DNA from: Hassallia byssoidea VB512170
GTDB lineage: Bacteria; Cyanobacteriota; Cyanobacteriia; Cyanobacteriales; Nostocaceae
Assembly: GCF_000817785.2 (NCBI RefSeq)
Contig: NZ_JTCM02000011.1
Coordinates: forward strand, 48,750 to 112,749
DNA length: 64,000 nt
Direction: 5' to 3'
Below are positions 1-8,760 of the stretch, one piece after another. The position numbers and the translations under genes are program-made. Within the stretch, counting starts at the first letter, position 1; each line of letters opens with the position of its first letter. Under the pieces are notes generated by a model, which made no database searches, was not told where the DNA came from, and worked only from the letters and a program-made list of their open reading frames with translations.

Positions 1-874
1 AACCAGTTTTGCCGTGAGCAATAACTTCTGATACTGAACCTAACCCCATACCAATTACAGGTGTACCGGTCGCCATTGACTCAATCATCACTAAACCAAA
101 AGGCTCTCGCCAATTGATGGGGAACAAAGTGATACTCGCTCCACCTAGCAGTTTAACTTTGTCTTCGTGGGAAATTTCACCCAAGTACTGAATTTGTTCG
201 CCGTCAATTAGCGGTTCGACTTGTTCTGTATAAAACTCTTTATCTACAACGTCAATTTTGCCAGCCATTTTCAAAGGTAAGCCAACCGCACGCGCTATTT
301 TAATCGCTTGGACTGGTCCTTTTTCCGGAGATATTCGCCCGACAAAGGCAAGATATGCAGGTTGGGTTGGTTCGGGATAAAACGGATAAACGGCGGTGTC
401 AATGCCATTGTAGACGGTATGGATGTAGTTTAAACCTAAGCGGGGTTCTCGTTGTGCCTCGCTGATGCTGATAAAAGGTTGCCAAGCAAATTTTCGGAAT
501 ATTTTTTCGTTATCAGGTGTAAAAATGCCATGCATTGTATGGACGGTGGGCGTTTTCACAAAACTGCAATAACTAAGGCAGTTATAGCCTACGTGGGAGT
601 GAATAATGTCGAAATGATGAGCTTGTTGATAAACTTCCGCAAGCATCATTTGCTCGTAAATTGATGGCTCTTTAATTTTGGGGTCGAGTCGCAAAGCTTG
701 GGGATGAACTGAGCGCAGCTTTGCTGTAGTAATTGAGTCACCGGAGGCAAATAAACTAACTTCATGACCGCGCCGAACTAATTCATCGGTGACTAGCTTG
801 ACAATTAGTTCTGTACCGCCGTAGCGAAAGGGAGGAACACGCTCCCATAAAGGAGAAATTTGGGCAATTCTCAT
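1..874 (-). CDS. Glycosyltransferase family 4/group 1 protein (partial, C-terminus outside window)
   Basis: The reverse strand is open from an ATG at 874 to the window edge. Translation starts MRIAQISPLWERVPP, followed by a GGTE motif typical of the nucleotide-sugar-transferase N-domain. Further on come HSHVGYN and HTMHG segments, an FVGRISPEKG stretch opening the C-terminal Rossmann domain, and EPFGLVMIESMATG, the donor-binding E-x7-E motif of GT-B retaining transferases. The family transfers sugars from nucleotide donors; the acceptor is unknown. The gene is preceded by about 1.1 kb without convincing genes. The fold assignment is solid; the substrate is not inferable. The last codons lie beyond base 1. 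Confidence 0.85.
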   Translation of the reverse strand, partial: MRIAQISPLWERVPPFRYGGTELIVKLVTDELVRRGHEVSLFASGDSITTAKLRSVHPQALRLDPKIKEPSIYEQMMLAEVYQQAHHFDIIHSHVGYNCLSYCSFVKTPTVHTMHGIFTPDNEKIFRKFAWQPFISISEAQREPRLGLNYIHTVYNGIDTAVYPFYPEPTQPAYLAFVGRISPEKGPVQAIKIARAVGLPLKMAGKIDVVDKEFYTEQVEPLIDGEQIQYLGEISHEDKVKLLGGASITLFPINWREPFGLVMIESMATGTPVIGMGLGSVSEVIAHGKTG

Positions 875-1956
875 GTCTCACCTTCCTCAGGTAAATTTCA
901 GCACACGATCTGAATAAATTTGAATGCAAGAAACTAATTGTTTCTGGAAATTTCAGCTCGTATGCTATGTATGTTTGTTTACTGTTGAAAGCCTTGATGG
1001 TGGAAAATCGCGTAAATTTTATCTGCTTTTAATTAAGGCTTTGGAGAATGATTTTCGGTGCTTTTTTTATTTAATATGGCATCATTCTCCCTCCACCAAG
1101 GCTTGTTTTGCCAAGGATTCAGCCAATTTTACTCAGTTGTAATTTCATTAACTGCTGTGAGTAAAAGGCAGAGATTTTACTTGTGTTACATTACTTAAAA
1201 AATATTGAATTTTCTCGACTAAAGTATATTAGCTGAAATTACTATATTTAGCAATACACCGAATAATTACGTGCAATAAATACTAATATTTTATCCGTAA
1301 TTGAGTTCTTGAGGTATTAAGTATAGTGTAAATGCTGATACATTTAATTTGAAACTTACAATAATCAAATTAAAATATTTAGAAAAGCATAAAAGCTTTT
1401 ATTTAATAGCTTTCGTGTGAAAAAAAGGTAATTGCACGCCAAAGCTACTTATCCAAAATATGTACTAATGTGTGACAAATATGAACATTGCCGACAAGAA
1501 AATTGTTGGTTAAGTTTTGTATTATTTATTGACAAAAATTTATATTAATTGATGTCATAATACTTAGAAAAGCTTTTTCATCTAAGTTGTTAATTATGTA
1601 ATCTAACTGCTGACTCCCCAAAGTCAGCAGTTAGGGGGAATCGAATTTATCACGCTTGTTGGAATTGCCTGCAATACATGTTAGTAACGTTACATCTGAT
1701 GTCAGAACATTGTTCGTTGTGGTGTATTTGATTATTGAGGATAAATATACTATGAAGGAAAGACTTTGAATTTTGTAAAGAAACTCGTATGCGTTCCTTT
1801 TAAGTGATATGCTAACGCTGCGCTTTTGGGAAAGCTGAAAAATATATTTAGGATTCTTTACATATTGCAATCTACTTAACTTGAAAGTCCGTTGTAATTT
1901 GTACAATGCAGCTGTGACGTGGATATTGTCCAACTTGGGCTTCGTTAAAGACATTC
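875..1956. other. AT-rich intergenic region, no supported gene
   Basis: About 1.1 kb between two divergent genes. Short open frames at 924-1142 (+) and 1631-1954 (-) have no recognisable motif, biased composition and no good ribosome-binding site, so I treat them as chance. A hairpin of 10 perfect base pairs is formed by 1043-1052 and 1081-1090 with a 28-nt loop. The only -35-like TTGACA, at 1529, lacks a well-spaced -10. The region probably carries the promoters of both flanking genes, but I cannot place them. Confidence 0.5.
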
Positions 1957-3993
1957 ATGAGCATTTCGACTTCTGTGTTGAGCGATCTGCTACAGACGCT
2001 ACCTCACGTTCGACCCCAGCTATATTTCAAAGCTTCTCTAACAGCGCTCTCCCATGCGATGGAAGATCAGGTTTTGGCGGCAACTTTAGATGAACCTTTG
2101 GTGATTGCGAGCTTCCAACGAGAGAGATTCTACCGCCAAGAAGCTCATCGATATCAGCGAATTGCCGATCGCAGCAATCAACTATACGTGTTAGCGGCAC
2201 CGGAAACGGATTTCACTAATAGTTCGGAATACTACGAAAAAATCGCCTTTGAGCAAGAAGATGCTTTAAGTCACGAATGGCATTTGGTGGTAATTGCCCA
2301 AAATTATGCAACTTGCTTGGTGTGCCGAGAAAGCCAAGGTGTAACTAAGAATAAGCCGATGCCAGAATTGAACATCGGTCTGGATATGGAGACAGCGCGA
2401 AGATTTGAAGGGATTTGGACTAGTGAGCGAGAAGTAAGCTTGAAAGCAGCCGAGTTGCTATTAGACAGAATTGTAATTTACAGACCAGAATTGGCAAGCA
2501 AAGTTGAGCAGGTAAGCCAGAGATTTGGTATTGGGGTGCATCGGGGTAACAGAGGAGTGACTCAGGATTTGCTGTCAAGCTACTCAAAAGTAGAGGAAAT
2601 ACCTTTAGATTTTTGTGACATTGATACTAACCCGTTTGTGCAGCGTTTGGTGACTTACTTGCAAGCTAGCCAGTATAAATTGCACAAAGCTTATCGTTCA
2701 ATTGCCGCTCAAGCACGCAAAGAGCGCTTGATCAACTCGATTAGCACGGCAATTAGGCGATCGCTTAATCCTCAAGAAGTTCTCCAAGTCGCAGTACAAG
2801 AATTGGGACAACATCTAGAAGCTTCGAGGTGTTTAATTTACCGCGCTCAAGCTACTTCGGCAAGCGCGAAAATAGAACACGAGTTTTTGAGTCCTGGTGT
2901 TTTATCTGTTGTCGGGCAAACTTGGCATTTACGAAATAATCCTTTATTTCAGGCGATCGCACAACAGGGTGAAGGTATCAGCGTTGTTAATACTCTCAAT
3001 GACGATCGCATTAACAGTGATAAGGAACTTTCTTTAATCGCCAAAAAGTTTGCGATTCGTTCAATGCTGATGGAACCAGTATTATTTCAAGGACGATTGT
3101 TAGGCATAGTCGAGTTGCATTATTGCGGTTTGCCTCCGCATCAGTGGCAAGCTGGAGAATTGGATTTAGTGAAAGCGATCGCCACCCAAGTTGGCTCGGC
3201 TCTCATCCAAGCTGAAGCTTATGCTAACCTAGAAGACCTCAACCAACAACTAGAAGCCCTCGACCGCACCCGCAGCAACCTTATAGCCATCACCGGACAC
3301 GAACTCCGCACCCCTCTATCCACGATTCAGGTGTGCTTGGAAAGCCTTGCCAGCGAACCGGATATGCCTCTAGAATTGCAACAAGTGATGCTGAGTACGG
3401 CTCTAGCTGACTCCGAACGAATGCGGAAACTGGTGCAAGATTTCTTAACACTTTCTAACTTAGAAAGTGGTCGGGTAGAATGGCATCCAGAATCTTTGAC
3501 CATAGAAGAGTGCGTGGAACTAGCAATTAGCCGCTTTCGCACTCGCTCGAAGACAGAAAAGCAGCCGAAAATCAAGAGTAAAATCGCCCCAAATCTACCT
3601 TTGATTAGAGCAGACGGCGATTGGTTAGTAGAGGTACTAGCAAAAATCGTCGATAACGCTTGTAAATTTACACCTCCACAAGGACAGATTACCATTAAGG
3701 CGACTCGCAACAGCGATCGGATGGTTGAGGTAACTGTGGCTGATACTGGACGCGGTATTGAACCAAATCGATTAGAAGTAGTTTTTGACCGCTTTTATCA
3801 AGAAGAGGGAGCGCTGCGACGTACAACTGGCGGCACTGGTTTAGGACTAGCAATATGTCGCCAAATTGTCAATGGGTGGGGTGGTGAAATTTGGGCTGAC
3901 TCAAGGGGCAAAGACAAAGGCAGTGAGTTTCACTTTACCATCCCGATTGTCAGTCAAAAAAGTGAAGAATTGGGCATGGGGCATGGGGCATAG
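1957..3993 (+). CDS. DICT-GAF sensor histidine kinase
   Basis: A 678-aa soluble two-component kinase. Residues 1-230 fit the DICT sensory domain found in cyanobacterial kinases and diguanylate cyclases. About 255-420 is a GAF domain (QELGQHLEASRCLIY, ending in LVKAIATQVGSALIQAEAY). A short coiled linker leads to HisKA with ITGHELRTPLS, phosphoacceptor His448. HATPase_c follows with the N box around Asn567, DTGRG at 596-600 and GGTGLGLA at 625-632. No transmembrane segment is seen, so a cytoplasmic signal is likely. No response regulator is adjacent. The last dozen residues (ending LGMGHGA) are encoded by short-repeat DNA, so the natural C-terminus has been extended or replaced. The start ATG lacks a strong Shine-Dalgarno. 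Confidence 0.88.
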   Translation: MSISTSVLSDLLQTLPHVRPQLYFKASLTALSHAMEDQVLAATLDEPLVIASFQRERFYRQEAHRYQRIADRSNQLYVLAAPETDFTNSSEYYEKIAFEQEDALSHEWHLVVIAQNYATCLVCRESQGVTKNKPMPELNIGLDMETARRFEGIWTSEREVSLKAAELLLDRIVIYRPELASKVEQVSQRFGIGVHRGNRGVTQDLLSSYSKVEEIPLDFCDIDTNPFVQRLVTYLQASQYKLHKAYRSIAAQARKERLINSISTAIRRSLNPQEVLQVAVQELGQHLEASRCLIYRAQATSASAKIEHEFLSPGVLSVVGQTWHLRNNPLFQAIAQQGEGISVVNTLNDDRINSDKELSLIAKKFAIRSMLMEPVLFQGRLLGIVELHYCGLPPHQWQAGELDLVKAIATQVGSALIQAEAYANLEDLNQQLEALDRTRSNLIAITGHELRTPLSTIQVCLESLASEPDMPLELQQVMLSTALADSERMRKLVQDFLTLSNLESGRVEWHPESLTIEECVELAISRFRTRSKTEKQPKIKSKIAPNLPLIRADGDWLVEVLAKIVDNACKFTPPQGQITIKATRNSDRMVEVTVADTGRGIEPNRLEVVFDRFYQEEGALRRTTGGTGLGLAICRQIVNGWGGEIWADSRGKDKGSEFHFTIPIVSQKSEELGMGHGA

Positions 3994-4017
3994 GGCATTG
4001 GGCATGGGGCATTGCCC
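3971..4017. repeat. Short tandem repeat, GGGCATG-type heptamer
   Basis: About six imperfect copies of a 7-bp unit (GGGCATG/GGGCATT/GGGCATA) run through the 3' end of the histidine kinase gene and past its stop codon. This is the short tandemly repeated repetitive sequence type known from heterocyst-forming cyanobacteria. Confidence 0.85.
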
Positions 4018-4117
4018 AACAATTAACAAAGAACTGTTACAGTCTATAACGCGATCGCAACATGACCCAGGTCGCAGTGTTACGATGCCCTAAAAACGTT
4101 GAGAGACAATTTTTTTT

Positions 4118-4537
4118 ATGGCAGAAACACTAACTGGACAAACTCCCATATTCGGTGGCAGCACTGGCGGTTTGCTTTCAAAAGCATACGAAGAAGAAAA
4201 GTACGCTATCACCTGGACTAGCCCCAAGGAGCAAGTGTTTGAAATGCCTACAGGCGGCTCTGCTATCATGCGCCAAGGCGAAAACCTGCTTTACTTGGCT
4301 CGTAAAGAATACGGCATCGCTTTTGGCGGTCAACTCCGGAAATTCAAAATCACAGACTACAAAATCTACCGGATTTATCCCAACGGCGAAACCCAGTATT
4401 TGCACCCGGCTGATGGTGTCTTCCCTGAAAAGGTAAACCCAGGTCGCGAGAAAGTACGTTATGTAGACCGCAACATCGGCAGTAACCCCAGTCCAGCTAA
4501 ACTGAAGTTTAGCGGTAAATCTACTTTCGATGTATAA
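4118..4537 (+). CDS. psaD: Photosystem I reaction centre subunit II (PsaD)
   Basis: A 139-aa stromal-side subunit of photosystem I that docks ferredoxin and anchors PsaC and PsaE. The translation is clearly Psa[21 protein letters not shown] at the N-terminus, then [50 protein letters not shown] and [19 protein letters not shown]. The length is normal for cyanobacteria and the chain is rich in Lys/Arg, as expected for a ferredoxin-docking protein. The start is fixed by family conservation even though the eight T bases before the ATG leave no Shine-Dalgarno. It lies 124 nt after the sensor kinase and is followed by a dense short repeat before trpE. Confidence 0.98.
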   Translation: MAETLTGQTPIFGGSTGGLLSKAYEEEKYAITWTSPKEQVFEMPTGGSAIMRQGENLLYLARKEYGIAFGGQLRKFKITDYKIYRIYPNGETQYLHPADGVFPEKVNPGREKVRYVDRNIGSNPSPAKLKFSGKSTFDV

Positions 4538-4542
4538 AAAAT

Positions 4543-4686
4543 AGGGTAATGGGTAATGGGTAATGGGTAATGGGGTAATGGGTAATGGGTAATGGGTAAT
4601 GTACTTTTCTCATCCCAATTACCAACTACCAATTACCAACTACCAATTACCACGTTCCCAATTACCAATGCCCAATGCCCCATGCC
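4543..4686. repeat. Short tandem repeats between psaD and trpE (GGGTAAT type)
   Basis: Left half: at least eight GGGTAAT heptamers with one GGGGTAAT slip. Right half: complementary ATTACCA/ACTACCA units, then ATGCCCC units. The two halves can fold back on each other as a long hairpin. The array ends 8 nt before the trpE start codon, so it forms the whole psaD-trpE spacer. Confidence 0.9.
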
Positions 4687-4693
4687 CTAAATT

Positions 4694-6241
4694 ATGATTT
4701 TTCCCGATTTTGCCGAGTTTCAAGAGCTAGCTTTACAAGGTAATTTTGTCCCGGTGTATCAAGAGTGGGTAGCAGACCTGGATACGCCCGTATCTGCTTG
4801 GTATAAAGTCTGTGCGGGTCAGCCTTATAGCTTTTTGTTGGAGTCGGTAGAAGGCGGGGAAAAACTGGGACGTTATAGTTTACTGGGTTGCGATCCGTTG
4901 TGGATTTTGGCAGCTAGAGGAAACCGCACGACTCAAACGCATCGGGATGGTTCGCAAGTTGTTTTTGAAGGCGACCCGTTTGCAGCTTTAAGTAAATGTC
5001 TGGAACCTTTTGTGCCAGTAAAGTTACCGGAATTACCGCCAGGAATTGGTGGTTTGTTTGGTTTTTGGGGCTATGAATTAATTAATTGGATTGAGCAGCG
5101 CGTGCCAATTCATGCCCCAGATGACCGTAATATTCCGGATGGGTTGTGGATGCAGATAGACCATCTGTTGATTTTCGATCAGGTGAAGCGGAAAATTTGG
5201 GCAGTTGCTTATGCTGATTTACGAAATGTAGAGACGCAAAATTTCGCGTCTTTACAGGCAGCATATCAACAAGCGTGCGATCGCGTCACCCAGATGGTTC
5301 ACAAATTATCTTTACCCCTATCGCCGCAAAACACCATCTTAGAATGGACACCACCAGGAAGTAGAGGAGTGGGAGAGCGGGGGAACGGGGGAGCGTCTGA
5401 GTATACCAGCAACTTCACGCCAGAAGAATTTTGCGCCCAAGTGGAAAAAGCTAAGGATTATATCAAAGCGGGCGACATTTTTCAAGTAGTAATTTCCCAA
5501 CGATTATCAACAGAATACACTGGCGATCCCTTTGCGCTTTATCGTTCTCTGCGCCAAATTAATCCTTCGCCTTACATGTCTTACTTTCACTTCAATGATT
5601 GGCAAATTATCGGTTCCAGTCCAGAAGTGATGGTGAAAGCAGAACGCGATGCAGATGATATAATCGCCACAGTCCGCCCGATTGCCGGAACCCGTCCAAG
5701 AGGGAAAACAACCCAGGAAGATGCAGCTTTAGCCGCAGATTTGCTACAAGACCCCAAGGAAATTGCCGAACACGTAATGCTGGTAGATTTAGGACGTAAC
5801 GATTTGGGGCGAGTGTGCGAAAGCGGTAGTGTGAGAGTTGATGAATTAATGGTGGTAGAAAAATACTCTCATGTAATGCACATTGTCAGTAATGTTGTGG
5901 GTAAACTGGCATCGGTTAAAAGTGCCTGGGATTTGCTCAAGGCTTGCTTTCCAGCGGGTACAGTCAGCGGTGCGCCGAAAATTAGGGCAATGGAAATTAT
6001 ACACGAGTTAGAACCGTGTCGGCGGGGTGTATATTCTGGCGTGTATGGATATTACGATTTTGAAGGGCAGTTAAATAGTGCGATCGCTATTCGGACAATG
6101 GTAGTGCATGATAATAAAGTCACCGTGCAAGCTGGCGCCGGTATGGTAGCTGATTCCCAGCCAGAAAAAGAGTATGAAGAAACGTTAAATAAAGCACGGG
6201 GGCTTTTAGAAGCGATTCGCTGTTTGCGGGTGAAGTTATGA
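4694..6241 (+). CDS. trpE: Anthranilate synthase component I
   Basis: Converts chorismate plus ammonia or glutamine-derived nitrogen to anthranilate, the first step of tryptophan synthesis. The 515-aa product has the N-terminal regulatory domain with the tryptophan-binding LLES motif (residues 48-51). The chorismate-binding domain starts near residue 241, with DIFQVVISQR, IAGTRPRGKT, DLGRNDLGRV, FPAGTVSGAPKIRAM and GAGMVADSQPEKEYEE. Two stretches are repeat-derived yet in frame: residues about 178-187, encoded by a GTAGAGACGC palindrome (5228-5255), and about 222-236 (GSRGVGERGNGGA), encoded by GGGGGAGC-like units (5360-5398). Both lie in the link between the domains. The 3' end overlaps the convergent relE-like gene by 6 nt. 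All catalytic motifs are intact, so it should be functional. Confidence 0.97.
   Translation: MIFPDFAEFQELALQGNFVPVYQEWVADLDTPVSAWYKVCAGQPYSFLLESVEGGEKLGRYSLLGCDPLWILAARGNRTTQTHRDGSQVVFEGDPFAALSKCLEPFVPVKLPELPPGIGGLFGFWGYELINWIEQRVPIHAPDDRNIPDGLWMQIDHLLIFDQVKRKIWAVAYADLRNVETQNFASLQAAYQQACDRVTQMVHKLSLPLSPQNTILEWTPPGSRGVGERGNGGASEYTSNFTPEEFCAQVEKAKDYIKAGDIFQVVISQRLSTEYTGDPFALYRSLRQINPSPYMSYFHFNDWQIIGSSPEVMVKAERDADDIIATVRPIAGTRPRGKTTQEDAALAADLLQDPKEIAEHVMLVDLGRNDLGRVCESGSVRVDELMVVEKYSHVMHIVSNVVGKLASVKSAWDLLKACFPAGTVSGAPKIRAMEIIHELEPCRRGVYSGVYGYYDFEGQLNSAIAIRTMVVHDNKVTVQAGAGMVADSQPEKEYEETLNKARGLLEAIRCLRVKL
5228..5255. repeat. GTAGAGACGC palindromic repeat inside trpE
   Basis: GTAGAGACGC (5228-5237) and GCGTCTTTAC (5246-5255) form an almost perfect inverted repeat around an 8-nt centre. 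The same TAGAGACG arm recurs at 39716-39739 and 49789-49821. It is read in frame within trpE. Confidence 0.75.
5360..5398. repeat. G-rich short repeat in frame in trpE
   Basis: Units such as GTGGGAGAGC, GGGGGAAC and GGGGGAGC run through the inter-domain linker without breaking the frame. They resemble the G-rich short repeats found elsewhere between genes. Confidence 0.7.
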
Positions 6242-6499
6242 GTCGTAAACTTCACTGCGGTGAGCGATCGCATCTACCAACACTTGCATAGCTTCATCAT
6301 CAATCGAGTAGATTACCCGATAGTCGCCAACTCGAAAACGGTAGTAACCAGAATAGTTTCCCTTGAGAGATTTAATGTTTGGATGAAAGCGAGGATTTTG
6401 CTGTAGCTGTTCTAAACATCTAGCTATCTTTTTCGCAAGCGCTTTATCAGCCTCAGCGTAGAACTGTTGAGCATCAGGATACAAGATTACTTCATACAT
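6236..6499 (-). CDS. RelE/ParE-family toxin
   Basis: An 87-aa small basic protein with the RelE/ParE fold signature: YPDAQQFYAEADKALAKKI (long helices), then LKGNYSGYYRFRVGDYRVIYSI and a final strand. The Y-R-x-RVGDYRVIY block is the hallmark of the family, which mostly cleaves mRNA at the ribosome (RelE) or poisons gyrase (ParE); which applies here is unknown. Its ATG overlaps the upstream antitoxin gene by 8 nt, indicating translational coupling. Its 3' end overlaps trpE by 6 nt on the other strand. It opens the accessory island that runs to purQ. Confidence 0.85.
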   Translation of the reverse strand: MYEVILYPDAQQFYAEADKALAKKIARCLEQLQQNPRFHPNIKSLKGNYSGYYRFRVGDYRVIYSIDDEAMQVLVDAIAHRSEVYDS

Positions 6500-6782
6500 C
6501 AGAGCGAATCGCTTTCCAATTCACTAAATTAGCCTTGGAAGTTGTTTCTCGATTCTTCTTGATTTTTTCCAGAAGACCAGGAATTTTCTCAAGTTCTTGA
6601 GTTGCTTCCTCACTCTCTTTATCTGCTAGGTAAGCTACAAAGTCAGCGACAACTTGTAAGCGTTCTAAGGATAATTGTTTGAGGTGTTGATTGATTTTAT
6701 CTTGGATTTGAATCGCTTGAGTAAGAGCGATCGCTTCAGTATTTTCGCCACTTTCTTCAATCGTATTTATTGTGTTTTCCAT
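6492..6782 (-). CDS. Antitoxin partner of the RelE-like toxin
   Basis: A 96-aa product read from an internal ATG at 6782. An upstream ATG at 6986 would add a low-quality 68-residue extension across the divergent gene, so I prefer the short form. The chain is acidic and helical (IQIQDKINQHLKQLSLERL, VADFVAYLADKESEEA), as is usual for cyanobacterial antitoxins with a QVVADFVAYL-type helix, and ends NLVNWKAIRSDV, the part likely to wrap the toxin. It sits directly upstream of the toxin with an 8-nt overlap. Position and composition support the role; no DNA-binding fold can be named with certainty. Confidence 0.75.
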   Translation of the reverse strand: MENTINTIEESGENTEAIALTQAIQIQDKINQHLKQLSLERLQVVADFVAYLADKESEEATQELEKIPGLLEKIKKNRETTSKANLVNWKAIRSDV

Positions 6783-6956
6783 TGTAGAAACCAACTCGTA
6801 GACAGCTGAAATATTTAGCTTTAATATAGCGCTTGAGGTAAAAGGTTGTGGAGTGCGATCGCTACTACAGCCAAAACAAGCGATCCCCTTCTCGATGTTC
6901 GGGAGAGGTTCTGCTAATTGCGGTATCATCAAATACAATATATCCCACCTCAACTC

Positions 6957-8571
6957 ATGCCCAGCCTGAATCTGAAACCCAGTCACAAACCCGTCAAGGT
7001 CTATTATGAAACTCTACAGCAGTATGAGCGGATTGGTGTTTCTCACGAAGGTGCAGTCAGACAGGCTTTTTCAGATTTACTCAAGTCTTGTTGCAGTCAA
7101 TTTGATTGGACTTTGGTGACAGAATGGCAGATTAAACGTGCAAAACAGAAGCCATTGCAAGTAGATGGGGCTTTAGTCGCTACAGATACTCTACCGCGTG
7201 GCTATTGGGAAGCGAAAGATATTAAGGATAATTTAGACAAGGAAATTAAGAAAAAATTTCAAGTTGGTTATCCCAAAGATAATATACTTTTTCAAACACC
7301 AAAGCGGGTGATTCTTTGGCAAGGTGGTAAGCAAATTCTGGATGAAGATATTAGTCAGCCATCAGCTTTAGTTGATAGTTTGAGGCATTTTTTTGAAGAT
7401 CGCACACCGTTAATTGCGCGGTGGGAAATAGCGGCAGTGGAATTTGGCGGTAGGGTGAAGGAATTAGGCGATGAGCTAGTAGAAATTATTGCCAAAGAAC
7501 GTCAAAGTAATGCTAAATTTATTCAAGCTTTTAGTGATTTTTTCATATTGTGTCGCAGCAGCAGAAATCCCAACTTGTCAGAAAAGGCAATTGAGGAAAT
7601 GCTGATTCAGCACTTACTTACAGAACGGATATTTAGGAAAATATTTGATAATCCTGATTTTATTCATCGTAACGTGATTGCGGTGGAAATTGAGAAAGTA
7701 ATTAAGGGTAAAGTTTGATGAGCAGAATATTAGAAAATCACTTTATCGCCCATTCACTTATCAATATTTATACTTTGATAGTATTTTCAATCATCGACGA
7801 GGGCAATTTCCATTAATATTCCCTACTCCTGCAACTGAAAAAGAAAATAGAGTTATTTGTGTTGTCAATGAAGCTCAAATACCTTTTTCCGCACAAATAG
7901 CAGCTTGTATACCATGCTTGCATTATGGTGGAAGACAAACTCAATGCTTCCCATTCTACACATACGATGAAGACGGCACAAACCGCAGAGAAAACATCAC
8001 CGATTGGTCATTACAACAATACCGCAACTATTACCAAGACGACAGCATCACCAAATGGGATATCTTCCATTACACCTACGCTGTCTTACATCATCCAGTA
8101 TATCGAGAAAGATACGCCGCAAACCTGAAACGCGAATTACCACGCATTCCCTACACACCCGATTTTCACATTTTCGCCAAAGCCGGTAAACGGTTAGCTG
8201 AAATTCACGTCAACTACGAACAACAACCAGAATATCCCCTGAAATTTATCGAAAATCCAGACTTACCATTAAATTGGCAAGTCGAAAAAATGAGATTTAA
8301 TAAAGATAAAACTGCAATTATTTATAATGATTTTCTCACCTTAAATGGTATTCCCAAAGAAGCATTTCAATATCGTTTAGGCAATCGTTCTGCATTATAA
8401 TGGGTGATAGACCAATATCAAGTTACTACTGATAAACGTAGCGGGATTGTGAATGACCCGAATAGATTGGATGATGAAGAATATATCGTTAGATTAATTA
8501 GACAAGTTATTACTGTTAGTTTAGAAACTGTGCAGATTGTGAAGAATTTGCCTTTGGGGATAGCGGATTAA
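6957..8571 (+). pseudogene. Type ISP-like restriction-modification gene, internally deleted and nonsense-mutated
   Basis: Two ends of one large restriction-modification protein remain. From ATG 6957 (MPSLNLKPSH) to about 7715 lies the nuclease part, with QVDGALVATDTLPRGYWEAKD as a plausible PD-(D/E)XK core. Then the reading frame slips by one. From about 7711 the other frame reads FDEQNIRKSLYRPFTYQYLY and continues through HYGGRQTQCFPFY to ALPRIPYTP-like target-recognition sequence, matching the C-terminus of Type ISP enzymes. The helicase and N6-methyltransferase domains (no NPPY) are missing. A TAA at 8398-8400 interrupts the C-part; in-frame coding sequence continues WVIDQYQVTTDKRSGIV to 8571. 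An internal deletion plus a nonsense change best explain this. No modification or cleavage activity is expected. Confidence 0.8.
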
Positions 8572-8588
8572 AGACTTATTGAAGATAA

Positions 8589-8670
8589 AACCTCACCCCA
8601 TCCGTTCCGGACACCCCTCTACGAGCGTAAGGAGAGGGGAGATAAAGCATAGCTTTATCGGGGTGAGGTT
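8589..8670. repeat. 82-nt structured interspersed element
   Basis: Bounded by the inverted pair AACCTCACCCC (8589-8599) and GGGGTGAGGTT (8660-8670). Inside are two further hairpins: CCCCTCT/AGAGGGG (8614-8620, 8633-8639) and GATAAAGC/GCTTTATC (8641-8648, 8652-8659). The nested-stem layout is that of a small non-coding mobile repeat. Confidence 0.7.
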
Positions 8671-8760
8671 AAGTTGTACTACACCCAATCGAGAAGCGCT
8701 ATATATATATAGAATTAAAATAGAAACTATTCACCAACAAACAGATGTTTAGGTAAGTTT

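Noticed and set aside
924..1142. 72-codon open frame upstream of the DICT kinase
   Set aside because: No ribosome-binding site, no motif, Phe/Cys-rich composition, and it contains the hairpin arms at 1043-1090.
1631..1954. 107-codon reverse frame next to the kinase start
   Set aside because: Composition unlike neighbours and no Shine-Dalgarno; probably chance in AT-rich DNA.
6783..6986. N-terminal extension of the antitoxin
   Set aside because: It overlaps the divergent restriction gene start and adds residues unlike any antitoxin; the ATG at 6782 gives a normal length.
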